From positions 1 through 29,831 of the forward strand of contig CDRNVI010000097.1 in the NCBI GenBank assembly GCA_977017575.1: a DNA stretch of 29,831 nt. Reading direction: 5' to 3'. This document shows positions 19,976 through 29,831 of this stretch, piece by piece. Under the pieces are notes generated by a model, which was not told where the DNA came from, did not search any database, and worked only from the letters and a program-made list of their open reading frames with translations. The stretch comes from Paramoeba atlantica (taxonomy: Eukaryota; Discosea). The translations under genes and the position numbers were made by a program. Position 1 is the stretch's first letter; every line of letters begins with the position of its first letter.

Positions 19976-20065
19976 CCCCCAAAACAACTACCACCTTCCC
20001 CCCATTTATCAGGGGTCGCTTGCGCGACCCCCGCTAAATAGGGGGGGAAGGTGGTAGTTGTGGGG
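19976..20065. repeat. Foldback core hairpin, copy 8
   Basis: Six-C left arm; outer-arm T at 19952 shared with unit 6. Confidence 0.8.
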
Positions 20066-20137
20066 TATGGAGGCTTCTCGCAACTCCGGGGCCTCACCGG
20101 GACCACAATTGAGGCTACCTATTTTTTACGTTCCGTA

Positions 20138-20142
<5 letters not shown>

Positions 20143-20210
<68 letters not shown>
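20143..20210. repeat. (CT)34 microsatellite, copy 8
   Basis: Uninterrupted. Confidence 0.98.
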
Positions 20211-20213
<3 letters not shown>

Positions 20214-20324
20214 GCACCGGGAAGAGTCTTACTGTTACATGCCCGTTGCCGGCCGGCAGTAAGGGCGAAACTGCCCCTCTTTCTTCGGTGAAGCAGGGGA
20301 CGCGCTTCCCATTACCCCTCCCCG

Positions 20325-20349
20325 GCTCACTCTTTGAGTGAGCTTTTTT
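20325..20349 (+). terminator. Perfect hairpin followed by T6, copy 8
   Basis: Identical to the element at 2389-2413. Confidence 0.45.
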
Positions 20350-20783
20350 CCCTTGAGACTTCCCCTTGAGTACCGCTGTGCGTGACTCTGCCTCGTGTTA
20401 TCGTTCCAAATGCCCCTTGGTGCGACATCCGTTGTGGGCGGATCATGTGCCGATGATATCGACCGTCGCATTAAGGGGAATATCTCTGCGCCAATGAGCG
20501 TATGATAAACAAGGTCCACCCGTGAGGGTGTTCATGCATATATTGGATTTGCACAAATTTTCCACGATTGCTGGCCTGATTATAGGTGTCGTTGAGATCT
20601 TTGTAGGAGGCATTGACCGGGATTGCGGATGACCGAGAAGATTGGTTGATATATTGTGTGATGTGTTAGGATGGGTGCAGATTTAAATTGCGGTGCCGCA
20701 GATTTTCAGACGTTAATGAACATGCCATCCTGCCTATTTATCGGTGGAGTCCGATTTTGCGAGTCAGACTGCCTGGTGACAGA

Positions 20784-20904
20784 GTTATTGTAACGCAAAT
20801 AAGCCCCAGTTCCCTTCTCGGGAACCGGGGCCTTCAAGCGAACTTAGAGTTCGAAGCTTCTCATACCAACAAGGTACAGAAACTGTATCTTTATCGTTAA
20901 AGTT
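20784..20904 (-). ncRNA. Spliced leader RNA gene, copy 9
   Basis: Exon 20904 to 20867; standard form. Confidence 0.92.
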
Positions 20905-20996
20905 AACAAGGGCTTTACCAACCACCAGAGCTCATTGTTCGCTTTTGTCAAACTGATGAACTTGTTGTTCCACGAGTCTTAGCCCAAAATGCAACC

Positions 20997-21161
20997 TGGA
21001 AACTTGTCTAGTGGCAGGGCGTGCTTTTCTGAGACTGACGAACCAAACTCCTGGTTCGATTCCCGCCCCGTCAATTTTCGCAACACGTGGCAAACTGTAG
21101 CCATGTGCCGAATGTCAAAACACTTGCACGGAGGTTCGATCCTCAGCCCGTGTGACCTTTT
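20997..21161 (+). pseudogene. Two tandem tRNA-like modules, copy 9
   Basis: The second module has C at 21109 (GTGCCG instead of GTGCTG), the first unit with this change. A and B boxes are unchanged. Confidence 0.4.
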
Positions 21162-21293
21162 CGAATGATAAAAACCCCGGAAGCCACTGCGCTAGCGTAA
21201 ACATGGTGAGTAGCGCCTCTGTGGGACACTCAGGATGAGGCAGATTGTCGTGGAAAATATTTCTTTCATAGTGGGGATTTCACAAGTTACGCC

Positions 21294-21411
21294 GGGTACG
21301 ACCATACTACGGTGAAAACACCACATCCCGTTCGCTTTGTGAAGTTAAGCACCGTCAGGCTCAGTTAGTACTGAGGTGAGCGATCGCTCGGGAACCCTGA
21401 GTGTTGTACTC
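21294..21411 (+). rRNA. 5S ribosomal RNA, copy 9
   Basis: Standard 118-nt form followed by T5. Confidence 0.96.
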
Positions 21412-22020
21412 TTTTTAAATGCAAGAGGAATCAGGTGGTGAGGTTTCGACGACCTTTCACGACGTTTCACGAGATTTTCTTCAATGTCGTCTTTGCCTCT
21501 CTCACCTCAAGGGCCTAGTTGCGTTTCGAATCGGCATTGAGTCCTCGGGACGCTGTGATTTTTACGTACGGCTTTATAATACAGGGCGCATAGATGCCTT
21601 TGTATGTATGAATGTATGTAAAACAGGCGGTTACCCTTGTTCAATGATGTCGCCTCCCCTGAGAAAGCAGGGAAACTTGGAGGAAAGTGCCTGGTCGCTG
21701 AACGGTCGATACTCTGTGGAGTATCGATATGGCATAGGTGCCTTTACATCCCCATACTCCCCGTCAGGAAGTGCGGTGCCACGCTACTGGAGCAGGTGGT
21801 GGGATGGATGTAACGTCTGCAAACCAAGGAAGCGGAATCCTCTGGCATCGAGAGGTGTCACCTTGCTGCTGCGGTGTATCGAACAGATAGCCTAACACAC
21901 GTAAGCTCCCATCTAAGGAAGATTTCCGTTTACTGATCGACCCACAACGCATTCGGAGGTTTTCCCCCGCAGACAAAGGTGTGGTCAGAAGCGTTCCGCG
22001 TATTCGAAGCCGGGGCACCC

Positions 22021-22227
22021 GCACCCTTATCTGTCATAGAAACTCGCACCCTTATCTGTCATAATGCACCCTTATCTGTCATACTGCACCCTTATCTGTC
22101 ATACTGCACCCTTATCTGTCATACTGCACCCTTATCTGTCATAATGCACCCTTATCTGTCATACTGCACCCTTATCTGTCATATAAGCCGCACCCTTATC
22201 TGTCATACTGCACCCTTATCTGTCATA
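22021..22227. repeat. 20-bp minisatellite, ten monomers, copy 9
   Basis: First monomer lacks the extra AT; the irregular junction is the usual ATAAGCC. Confidence 0.95.
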
Positions 22228-22539
22228 ATACATTTTTTGTTAATTTTCTGTGAATGACGGTGGAAGGTAGAGTCAGCACACGCATCGACTCAACTCATCG
22301 GTCGCATATCGCATTGTTATATCTCTGTCATTCTTTTTCGCGTCTACAGCTCCGGTTTTTTCTCTCTTTATGATATCTAGACCTTGTCGTATCTGGGATT
22401 TCCGTGGTTTGTCTCGGTGTCGCCCAATACAACTGAGCATCACCTAGGGCTTCGCAAATTGCTTCCCACGAACTCAGCGTCACACTTTGACGTGACTCAA
22501 TGGCCCGGCCGGCCCCTCCGTGCGTTCGGCCTCTCATTT

Positions 22540-22629
22540 CCCCCAAAACAACTACCACCTTCCCCCCATTTATCAGGGGTCGCTTGCGCGACCCCCGCTA
22601 AATAGGGGGGGAAGGTGGTAGTTGTGGGG
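22540..22629. repeat. Foldback core hairpin, copy 9
   Basis: Six-C left arm, no private changes. Confidence 0.8.
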
Positions 22630-22706
22630 TATGGAGGCTTCTCGCAACTCCGGGGCCTCACCGGGACCACAATTGAGGCTACCTATTTTTTACGTTCCGT
22701 ATCTCC

Positions 22707-22712
22707 CTCTCT

Positions 22713-22756
<44 letters not shown>
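22707..22756. repeat. Interrupted CT tract (50 bp), copy 9
   Basis: CT tract with one CCCT and one TTTCT interruption in its left half, the same interruptions as in copy 10. Confidence 0.97.
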
Positions 22757-22759
<3 letters not shown>

Positions 22760-22870
22760 GCACCGGGAAGAGTCTTACTGTTACATGCCCGTTGCCGGCC
22801 GGCAGTAAGGGCGAAACTGCCCCTCTTTCTTCGGTGAAGCAGGGGACGCGCTTCCCATTACCCCTCCCCG

Positions 22871-22895
22871 GCTCACTCTTTGAGTGAGCTTTTTT
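22871..22895 (+). terminator. Perfect hairpin followed by T6, copy 9
   Basis: Identical to the element at 2389-2413. Confidence 0.45.
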
Positions 22896-23329
22896 CCCTT
22901 GAGACTTCCCCTTGAGTACCGCTGTGCGTGACTCTGCCTCGTGTTATCGTTCCAAATGCCCCTTGGTGCGACATCCGTTGTGGGCGGATCATGTGCCGAT
23001 GATATCGACCGTCGCATTAAGGGGAATATCTCTGCGCCAATGAGCGTATGATAAACAAGGTCCACCCGTGAGGGTGTTCATGCATATATTGGATTTGCAC
23101 AAATTTTCCACGATTGCTGGCCTGATTATAGGTGTCGTTGAGATCTTTGTAGGAGGCATTGACCGGGATTGCGGATGACCGAGAAGATTGGTTGATATAT
23201 TGTGTGATGTGTTAGGATGGGTGCAGATTTAAATTGCGGTGCCGCAGATTTTCAGACGTTAATGAACATGCCATCCTGCCTATTTATCGGTGGAGTCCGA
23301 TTTTGCGAGTCAGACTGCCTGGTGACAGA

Positions 23330-23450
23330 GTTATTGTAACGCAAATAAGCCCCAGTTCCCTTCTCGGGAACCGGGGCCTTCAAGCGAACTTAGAGTTCGA
23401 AGCTTCTCATACCAACAAGGTACAGAAACTGTACCTTTATCGTTAAAGTT
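23330..23450 (-). ncRNA. Spliced leader RNA gene, copy 10 (exon variant A17G)
   Basis: Exon 23450 to 23413. On the RNA strand exon base 17 is G instead of A (plus-strand C at 23434). This makes GGTACAG and CTGTACC fully complementary around TTT, giving 7 pairs instead of 5. The donor site, main intron stem and Sm-site candidate are unchanged. Confidence 0.91.
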
Positions 23451-23542
23451 AACAAGGGCTTTACCAACCACCAGAGCTCATTGTTCGCTTTTGTCAAACT
23501 GATGAACTTGTTGTTCCACGAGTCTTAGCCCAAAATGCAACC

Positions 23543-23707
23543 TGGAAACTTGTCTAGTGGCAGGGCGTGCTTTTCTGAGACTGACGAACCAAACTCCTGG
23601 TTCGATTCCCGCCCCGTCAATTTTCGCAACACGTGGCAAACTGTAGCCATGTGCCGAATGTCAAAACACTTGCACGGAGGTTCGATCCTCAGCCCGTGTG
23701 ACCTTTT
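23543..23707 (+). pseudogene. Two tandem tRNA-like modules, copy 10
   Basis: As copy 9, with C at 23655. Confidence 0.4.
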
Positions 23708-23839
23708 CGAATGATAAAAACCCCGGAAGCCACTGCGATAGCGTAAACATGGTGAGTAGCGTCTCTGTGGGACACTCAGGATGAGGCAGATTGTCGTGGA
23801 AAATATTTCTTTCATAGTGGGGATTTCACAAGTTACGCC

Positions 23840-23957
23840 GGGTACGACCATACTACGGTGAAAACACCACATCCCGTTCGCTTTGTGAAGTTAAGCACCG
23901 TCAGGCTCAGTTAGTACTGAGGTGAGCGATCGCTCGGGAACCCTGAGTGTTGTACTC
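23840..23957 (+). rRNA. 5S ribosomal RNA, copy 10
   Basis: Standard 118-nt form followed by T5. The upstream flank has the new A at 23738 and T at 23762. Confidence 0.96.
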
Positions 23958-24566
23958 TTTTTAAATGCAAGAGGAATCAGGTGGTGAGGTTTCGACGACC
24001 TTTCACGACGTTTCACGAGATTTTCTTCAATGTCGTCTTTGCCTCTCTCACCTCAAGGGCCTAGTTGCGTTTCGAATCGGCATTGAGTCCTCGGGACGCT
24101 GTGATTTTTACGTACGGCTTTATAATACAGGGCGCATAGATGCCTTTGTATGTATGAATGTATGTAAAACAGGCGGTTACCCTTGTTCAATGATGTCGCC
24201 TCCCCTGAGAAAGCAGGGAAACTTGGAGGAAAGTGCCTGGTCGCTGAACGGTCGATACTCTGTGGAGTATCGATATGGCATAGGTGCCTTTACATCCCCA
24301 TACTCCCCGTCAGGAAGTGCGGTGCCACGCTACTGGAGCAGGTGGTGGGATGGATGTAACGTCTGCAAACCAAGGAAGCGGAATCCTCTGGCATCGAGAG
24401 GTGTCACCTTGCTGCTGCGGTGTATCGAACAGATAGCCTAACACACGTAAGCTCCCATCTAAGGAAGATTTCCGTTTACTGATCGACCCACAACGCATTC
24501 GGAGGTTTTCCCCCGCAGACAAAGGTGTGGTCAGAAGCGTTCCGCGTATTCGAAGCCGGGGCACCC

Positions 24567-24773
24567 GCACCCTTATCTGTCATAGAAACTCGCACCCTTA
24601 TCTGTCATAATGCACCCTTATCTGTCATACTGCACCCTTATCTGTCATACTGCACCCTTATCTGTCATACTGCACCCTTATCTGTCATAATGCACCCTTA
24701 TCTGTCATACTGCACCCTTATCTGTCATATAAGCCGCACCCTTATCTGTCATACTGCACCCTTATCTGTCATA
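24567..24773. repeat. 20-bp minisatellite, ten monomers, copy 10
   Basis: Same as copy 9. Confidence 0.95.
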
Positions 24774-25085
24774 ATACATTTTTTGTTAATTTTCTGTGAA
24801 TGACGGTGGAAGGTAGAGTCAGCACACGCATCGACTCAACTCATCGGTCGCATATCGCATTGTTATATCTCTGTCATTCTTTTTCGCGTCTACAGCTCCG
24901 GTTTTTTCTCTCTTTATGATATCTAGACCTTGTCGTATCTGGGATTTCCGTGGTTTGTCTCGGTGTCGCCCAATACAACTGAGCATCACCTAGGGCTTCG
25001 CAAATTGCTTCCCACGAACTCAGCGTCACACTTTGACGTGACTCAATGGCCCGGCCGGCCCCTCCGTGCGTTCGGCCTCTCATTT

Positions 25086-25175
25086 CCCCCAAAACAACTA
25101 CCACCTTCCCCCCATTTATCAGGGGTCGCTTGCGCGACCCCCGCTAAATAGGGGGGGAAGGTGGTAGTTGTGGGG
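25086..25175. repeat. Foldback core hairpin, copy 10
   Basis: Same as copy 9. Confidence 0.8.
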
Positions 25176-25252
25176 TATGGAGGCTTCTCGCAACTCCGGG
25201 GCCTCACCGGGACCACAATTGAGGCTACCTATTTTTTACGTTCCGTATCTCC

Positions 25253-25258
25253 CTCTCT

Positions 25259-25300
<42 letters not shown>
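25253..25300. repeat. Interrupted CT tract (48 bp), copy 10
   Basis: Same interruptions as copy 9, one CT shorter. Confidence 0.97.
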
Positions 25301-25301
<1 letters not shown>

Positions 25302-25414
25302 CGGCACCGGGAAGAGTCTTACTGTTACATGCCCGTTGCCGGCCGGCAGTAAGGGCGAAACTGCCCCTCTTTCTTCGGTGAAGCAGGGGACGCGCTTCCC
25401 ATTACCCCTCCCCG

Positions 25415-25439
25415 GCTCACTCTTTGAGTGAGCTTTTTT
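25415..25439 (+). terminator. Perfect hairpin followed by T6, copy 10
   Basis: Identical to the element at 2389-2413. Confidence 0.45.
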
Positions 25440-25873
25440 CCCTTGAGACTTCCCCTTGAGTACCGCTGTGCGTGACTCTGCCTCGTGTTATCGTTCCAAA
25501 TGCCCCTTGGTGCGACATCCGTTGTGGGCGGATCATGTGCCGATGATATCGACCGTCGCATTAAGGGGAATATCTCTGCGCCAATGAGCGTATGATAAAC
25601 AAGGTCCACCCGTGAGGGTGTTCATGCATATATTGGATTTGCACAAATTTTCCACGATTGCTGGCCTGATTATAGGTGTCGTTGAGATCTTTGTAGGAGG
25701 CATTGACCGGGATTGCGGATGACCGAGAAGATTGGTTGATATATTGTGTGATGTGTTAGGATGGGTGCAGATTTAAATTGCGGTGCCGCAGATTTTCAGA
25801 CGTTAATGAACATGCCATCCTGCCTATTTATCGGTGGAGTCCGATTTTGCGAGTCAGACTGCCTGGTGACAGA

Positions 25874-25994
25874 GTTATTGTAACGCAAATAAGCCCCAGT
25901 TCCCTTCTCGGGAACCGGGGCCTTCAAGCGAACTTAGAGTTCGAAGCTTCTCATACCAACAAGGTACAGAAACTGTACCTTTATCGTTAAAGTT
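25874..25994 (-). ncRNA. Spliced leader RNA gene, copy 11 (exon variant A17G)
   Basis: Exon 25994 to 25957, with the same exon variant as copy 10 (plus-strand C at 25978). Confidence 0.91.
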
Positions 25995-26086
25995 AACAAG
26001 GGCTTTACCAACCACCAGAGCTCATTGTTCGCTTTTGTCAAACTGATGAACTTGTTGTTCCACGAGTCTTAGCCCAAAATGCAACC

Positions 26087-26251
26087 TGGAAACTTGTCTA
26101 GTGGCAGGGCGTGCTTTTCTGAGACTGACGAACCAAACTCCTGGTTCGATTCCCGCCCCGTCAATTTTCGCAACACGTGGCAAACTGTAGCCATGTGCCG
26201 AATGTCAAAACACTTGCACGGAGGTTCGATCCTCAGCCCGTGTGACCTTTT
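26087..26251 (+). pseudogene. Two tandem tRNA-like modules, copy 11
   Basis: As copies 9 and 10. Confidence 0.4.
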
Positions 26252-26383
26252 CGAATGATAAAAACCCCGGAAGCCACTGCGATAGCGTAAACATGGTGAG
26301 TAGCGTCTCTGTGGGACACTCAGGATGAGGCAGATTGTCGTGGAAAATATTTCTTTCATAGTGGGGATTTCACAAGTTACGCC

Positions 26384-26501
26384 GGGTACGACCATACTAC
26401 GGTGAAAACACCACATCCCGTTCGCTTTGTGAAGTTAAGCACCGTCAGGCTCAGTTAGTACTGAGGTGAGCGATCGCTCGGGAACCCTGAGTGTTGTACT
26501 C
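26384..26501 (+). rRNA. 5S ribosomal RNA, copy 11
   Basis: Standard 118-nt form followed by T5. Confidence 0.96.
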
Positions 26502-27110
26502 TTTTTAAATGCAAGAGGAATCAGGTGGTGAGGTTTCGACGACCTTTCACGACGTTTCACGAGATTTTCTTCAGTGTCGTCTTTGCCTCTCTCACCTCAA
26601 GGGCCTAGTTGCGTTTCGAATCGGCATTGAGTCCTCGGGACGCTGTGATTTTTACGTACGGCTTTATAATACAGGGCGCATAGATGCCTTTGTATGTATG
26701 AATGTATGTAAAACAGGCGGTTACCCTTGTTCAATGATGTCGCCTCCCCTGAGAAAGCAGGGAAACTTGGAGGAAAGTGCCTGGTCGCTGAACGGTCGAT
26801 ACTCTGTGGAGTATCGATATGGCATAGGTGCCTTTACATCCCCATACTCCCCGTCAGGAAGTGCGGTGCCACGCTACTGGAGCAGGTGGTGGGATGGATG
26901 TAACGTCTGCATACCAAGGAAGCGGAATCCTCTGGCATCGAGAGGTGTCACCTTGCTGCTGCGGTGTATCGAACAGATAGCCTAACACACGTAAGCTCCC
27001 ATCTAAGGAAGATTTCCGTTTACTGATCGACCCACAACGCATTCGGAGGTTTTCCCCCGCAGACAAAGGTGTGGTCAGAAGCGTTCCGCGTATTCGAAGC
27101 CGGGGCACCC

Positions 27111-27317
27111 GCACCCTTATCTGTCATAGAAACTCGCACCCTTATCTGTCATAATGCACCCTTATCTGTCATACTGCACCCTTATCTGTCATACTGCACC
27201 CTTATCTGTCATAATGCACCCTTATCTGTCATAATGCACCCTTATCTGTCATACTGCACCCTTATCTGTCATATAAGCCGCACCCTTATCTGTCATACTG
27301 CACCCTTATCTGTCATA
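27111..27317. repeat. 20-bp minisatellite, ten monomers, copy 11
   Basis: As copy 9 except one monomer junction reads AA instead of AC near 27213, which changes the A/C order to AA, AC, AC, AA, AA, AC. Confidence 0.95.
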
Positions 27318-27629
27318 ATACATTTTTTGTTAATTTTCTGTGAATGACGGTGGAAGGTAGAGTCAGCACACGCATCGACTCAACTCATCGGTCGCATATC
27401 GCATTGTTATATCTCTGTCATTCTTTTTCGCGTCTACAGCTCCGGTTTTTTCTCTCTTTATGATATCTAGACCTTGTCGTATCTGGGATTTCCGTGGTTT
27501 GTCTCGGTGTCGCCCAATACAACTGAGCATCACCTAGGGCTTCGCAAATTGCTTCCCACGAACTCAGCGTCACACTTTGACGTGACTCAATGGCCCGGCC
27601 GGCCCCTCCGTGCGTTCGGCCTCTCATTT

Positions 27630-27719
27630 CCCCCAAAACAACTACCACCTTCCCCCCATTTATCAGAGGTCGCTTGCGCGACCCCCGCTAAATAGGGGGG
27701 GAAGGTGGTAGTTGTGGGG
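27630..27719. repeat. Foldback core hairpin, copy 11
   Basis: A at 27667 replaces a G in the tip stem GGGGTCGC, breaking one pair. Confidence 0.78.
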
Positions 27720-27796
27720 TATGGAGGCTTCTCGCAACTCCGGGGCCTCACCGGGACCACAATTGAGGCTACCTATTTTTTACGTTCCGTATCTCC

Positions 27797-27950
<154 letters not shown>

Positions 27951-28061
27951 GCACCGGGAAGAGTCTTACTGTTACATGCCCGTTGCCGGCCGGCAGTAAG
28001 GGCGAAACTGCCCCTCTTTCTTCGGTGAAGCAGGGGACGCGCTTCCCATTACCCCTCCCCG

Positions 28062-28086
28062 GCTCACTCTTTGAGTGAGCTTTTTT
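28062..28086 (+). terminator. Perfect hairpin followed by T6, copy 11
   Basis: Identical to the element at 2389-2413. Confidence 0.45.
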
Positions 28087-28519
28087 CCCTTGAGACTTCC
28101 CCTTGAGTACCGCTGTGCGTGACTCTGCCTCGTGTTATCGTTCCAAATGCCCCTTGGTGCGACATCCGTTGTGGGCGGATCATGTGCCGATGATATCGAC
28201 CGTCGCATTAAGGGGAATATCTCTGCGCCAATGAGCGTATGATAAACAAGGTCCACCCCGTGAGGGTGTTCATGCATATATTGGATTTGCACAAATTTTC
28301 ACGATTGCTGGCCTGATTATAGGTGTCGTTGAGATCTTTGTAGGAGGCATTGACCGGGATTGCGGATGACCGAGAAGATTGGTTGATATATTGTGTGATG
28401 TGTTAGGATGGGTGCAGATTTAAATTGCGGTGCCGCAGATTTTCAGACGTTAATGAACATGCCATCCTGCCTATTTATCGGTGGAGTCGATTTTGCGAGT
28501 CAGACTGCCTGGTGACAGA

Positions 28520-28640
28520 GTTATTGTAACGCAAATAAGCCCCAGTTCCCTTCTCGGGAACCGGGGCCTTCAAGCGAACTTAGAGTTCGAAGCTTCTCAT
28601 ACCAACAAGGTACAGAAACTGTATCTTTATCGTTAAAGTT
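28520..28640 (-). ncRNA. Spliced leader RNA gene, copy 12
   Basis: Exon 28640 to 28603, with the common A at exon base 17. The gene itself is free of the indels found on both sides of it. Confidence 0.91.
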
Positions 28641-28731
28641 AACAAGGGCTTTACCAACCACCAGAGCTCATTGTTCGCTTTTGTCAAACTGATGAACTTG
28701 TTGTTCCACGAGTCTTAGCCCAAAATGCAAC

Positions 28732-28896
28732 TGGAAACTTGTCTAGTGCAGGGCGTGCTTTTCTGAGACTGACGAACCAAACTCCTGGTTCGATTCCCGC
28801 CCCGTCAATTTTCGCAAACACGTGGCAAACTGTAGCCATGTGCCGAATGTCAAAACACTTGCACGGAGGTTCGATCCTCAGCCCGTGTGACCTTTT
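28732..28896 (+). pseudogene. Two tandem tRNA-like modules, copy 12
   Basis: One G is missing just after the A-box (GTCTAGTGCAGG, near 28748) and one A is gained near 28816. Both may be sequence errors. Confidence 0.35.
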
Positions 28897-29028
28897 CGAA
28901 TGATAAAAACCCCGGAAGCCACTGCGATAGCGTAAACATGGTGAGTAGCGTCTCTGTGGGACACTCAGGATGAGGCAGATTGTCGTGGAAAATATTTCTT
29001 TCATAGTGGGGATTTCACAAGTTACGCC

Positions 29029-29146
29029 GGGTACGACCATACTACGGTGAAAACACCACATCCCGTTCGCTTTGTGAAGTTAAGCACCGTCAGGCTCAGT
29101 TAGTACTGAGGTGAGCGATCGCTCGGGAACCCTGAGTGTTGTACTC
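29029..29146 (+). rRNA. 5S ribosomal RNA, copy 12
   Basis: Standard 118-nt form followed by T. Confidence 0.96.
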
Positions 29147-29756
29147 TTTTTAAATGCAAGAGGAATCAGGTGGTGAGGTTTCGACGACCTTTCACGACGT
29201 TTCACGAGATTTTCTTCAGTGTCGTCTTTGCCTCTCTCACCTCAAGGGCCTAGTTGCGTTTCGAATCGGCATTGAGTCCTCGGGACGCTGTGATTTTTAC
29301 GTACGGCTTTATAATACAGGGCGCATAGATGCCTTTGTATGTATGAATGTATGTAAAACAGGCGGTTACCCTTGTTCAATGATGTCGCCTCCCCTGAGAA
29401 AGCAGGGAAACTTGGAGGAAAGTGCCTGGTCGCTGAACGGTCCGATACTCTGTGGAGTATCGATATGGCATAGGTGCCTTTACATCCCCATACTCCCCGT
29501 CAGGAAGTGCGGTGCCACGCTACTGGAGCAGGTGGTGGGATGGATGTAACGTCTGCAAACCAAGGAAGCGGAATCCTCTGGCATCGAGAGGTGTCACCTT
29601 GCTGCTGCGGTGTATCGAACAGATAGCCTAACACACGTAAGCTCCCATCTAAGGAAGATTTCCGTTTACTGATCGACCCACAACGCATTCGGAGGTTTTC
29701 CCCCGCAGACAAAGGTGTGGTCAGAAGCGTTCCGCGTATTCGAAGCCGGGGCACCC

Positions 29757-29831
29757 GCACCCTTATCTGTCATAGAAACTCGCACCCTTATCTGTCATAA
29801 TGCACCCTTATCTGTCATACTGCACCCTTAT
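29757..29831. repeat. 20-bp minisatellite, copy 12 (cut by window end)
   Basis: Only about the first four monomers are inside the window. The first monomer lacks the extra AT, as in units 8 to 11. Confidence 0.93.

Larger units (their letters stand above)
17957..20516. repeat. 5S/SL RNA tandem repeat, unit 8 (2560 bp)
   Basis: First unit in which the first minisatellite monomer reads CCCTTATCT instead of CCCTTATATCT. The monomer junction near 19621 is also shortened (ATATAGCACCC instead of ATATAAGCCGCACCC). Without its (CT)34 tract it is the shortest unit, 2492 bp. Confidence 0.98.
20517..23062. repeat. 5S/SL RNA tandem repeat, unit 9 (2546 bp)
   Basis: Transitional unit. It has the C at 21109 typical of units 9 to 12 and an interrupted CT tract identical in pattern to unit 10. 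In between, it still has the older bases at the sites just upstream of 5S that change in units 10 to 12. Confidence 0.98.
23063..25606. repeat. 5S/SL RNA tandem repeat, unit 10 (2544 bp)
   Basis: First unit with A at 23738 and T at 23762 upstream of the 5S gene. It shares with unit 11 an SL exon variant at 23434. It is the shortest unit because its interrupted CT tract is 48 bp. Confidence 0.98.
28254..29831. repeat. 5S/SL RNA tandem repeat, unit 12 (partial, 1578 bp)
   Basis: Cut off by the window end inside the minisatellite. It carries at least seven single-base gains or losses, near 28258, 28299, 28488, 28731, 28748, 28816 and 29442. Apart from these it has the variants of units 10 and 11, except that the SL exon base is the common one. 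Confidence 0.97.

Overview
The window is one head-to-tail tandem array. A unit of about 2.55 kb is repeated eleven full times plus a partial twelfth, with starts at 1, 2581, 5139, 7701, 10255, 12817, 15407, 17957, 20517, 23063, 25607 and 28254. I see no protein-coding gene. Each unit carries two recognisable RNA genes on opposite strands: a spliced-leader (SL) RNA gene on the minus strand and a 5S rRNA gene on the plus strand.

The organism is almost certainly a euglenozoan protist (kinetoplastid or diplonemid grade). The minus-strand SL exon starts with AACT, contains ACAGTTTCTGTAC, ends in TTG and is followed at once by GTATGAGAAGC. As I recall them, the exon core and the donor-side intron start match the trypanosome SL RNA. 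The 5S gene (GGGTACGACCATAC at its start, TTTGTGAAGTTAAGC inside, CTCGGGAACCC near its end) is also trypanosome-like. Linkage of SL RNA and 5S genes is known in several euglenozoans. I cannot name the species.

Layout of a unit, using unit 1 positions: 1-267 has no recognised gene; 268-388 is SL RNA (minus); 389-481 is the short SL upstream region; 482-647 holds two degenerate tRNA-like modules (plus) with A-box and B-box matches, each ending at a TTTT; 780-897 is 5S rRNA (plus) with a T5 terminator; 903-1506 is a unique spacer; 1507-1716 is a ten-copy minisatellite of 20 bp; 1717-1983 is spacer; 1984-2168 is a long imperfect foldback with a near-perfect core at 2029-2119; 2197-2274 is a (CT)n tract; 2275-2580 is a GC-rich hairpin-dense end that includes a perfect hairpin followed by T6.

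Unit length runs from 2544 to 2647 bp. Nearly all of that comes from the CT tract, and without it every unit is 2492-2502 bp. Shared single-base variants build up stepwise from left to right, as expected from local unequal exchange. Units 3, 12 and, less so, 1 carry clusters of one-base homopolymer changes that look like consensus errors. The most interesting idea is that the tRNA-like module starts 94 bp upstream of, and divergent from, the SL RNA gene. That is the layout trypanosomes use for tRNA-dependent snRNA and 7SL promoters, but not for SL RNA.
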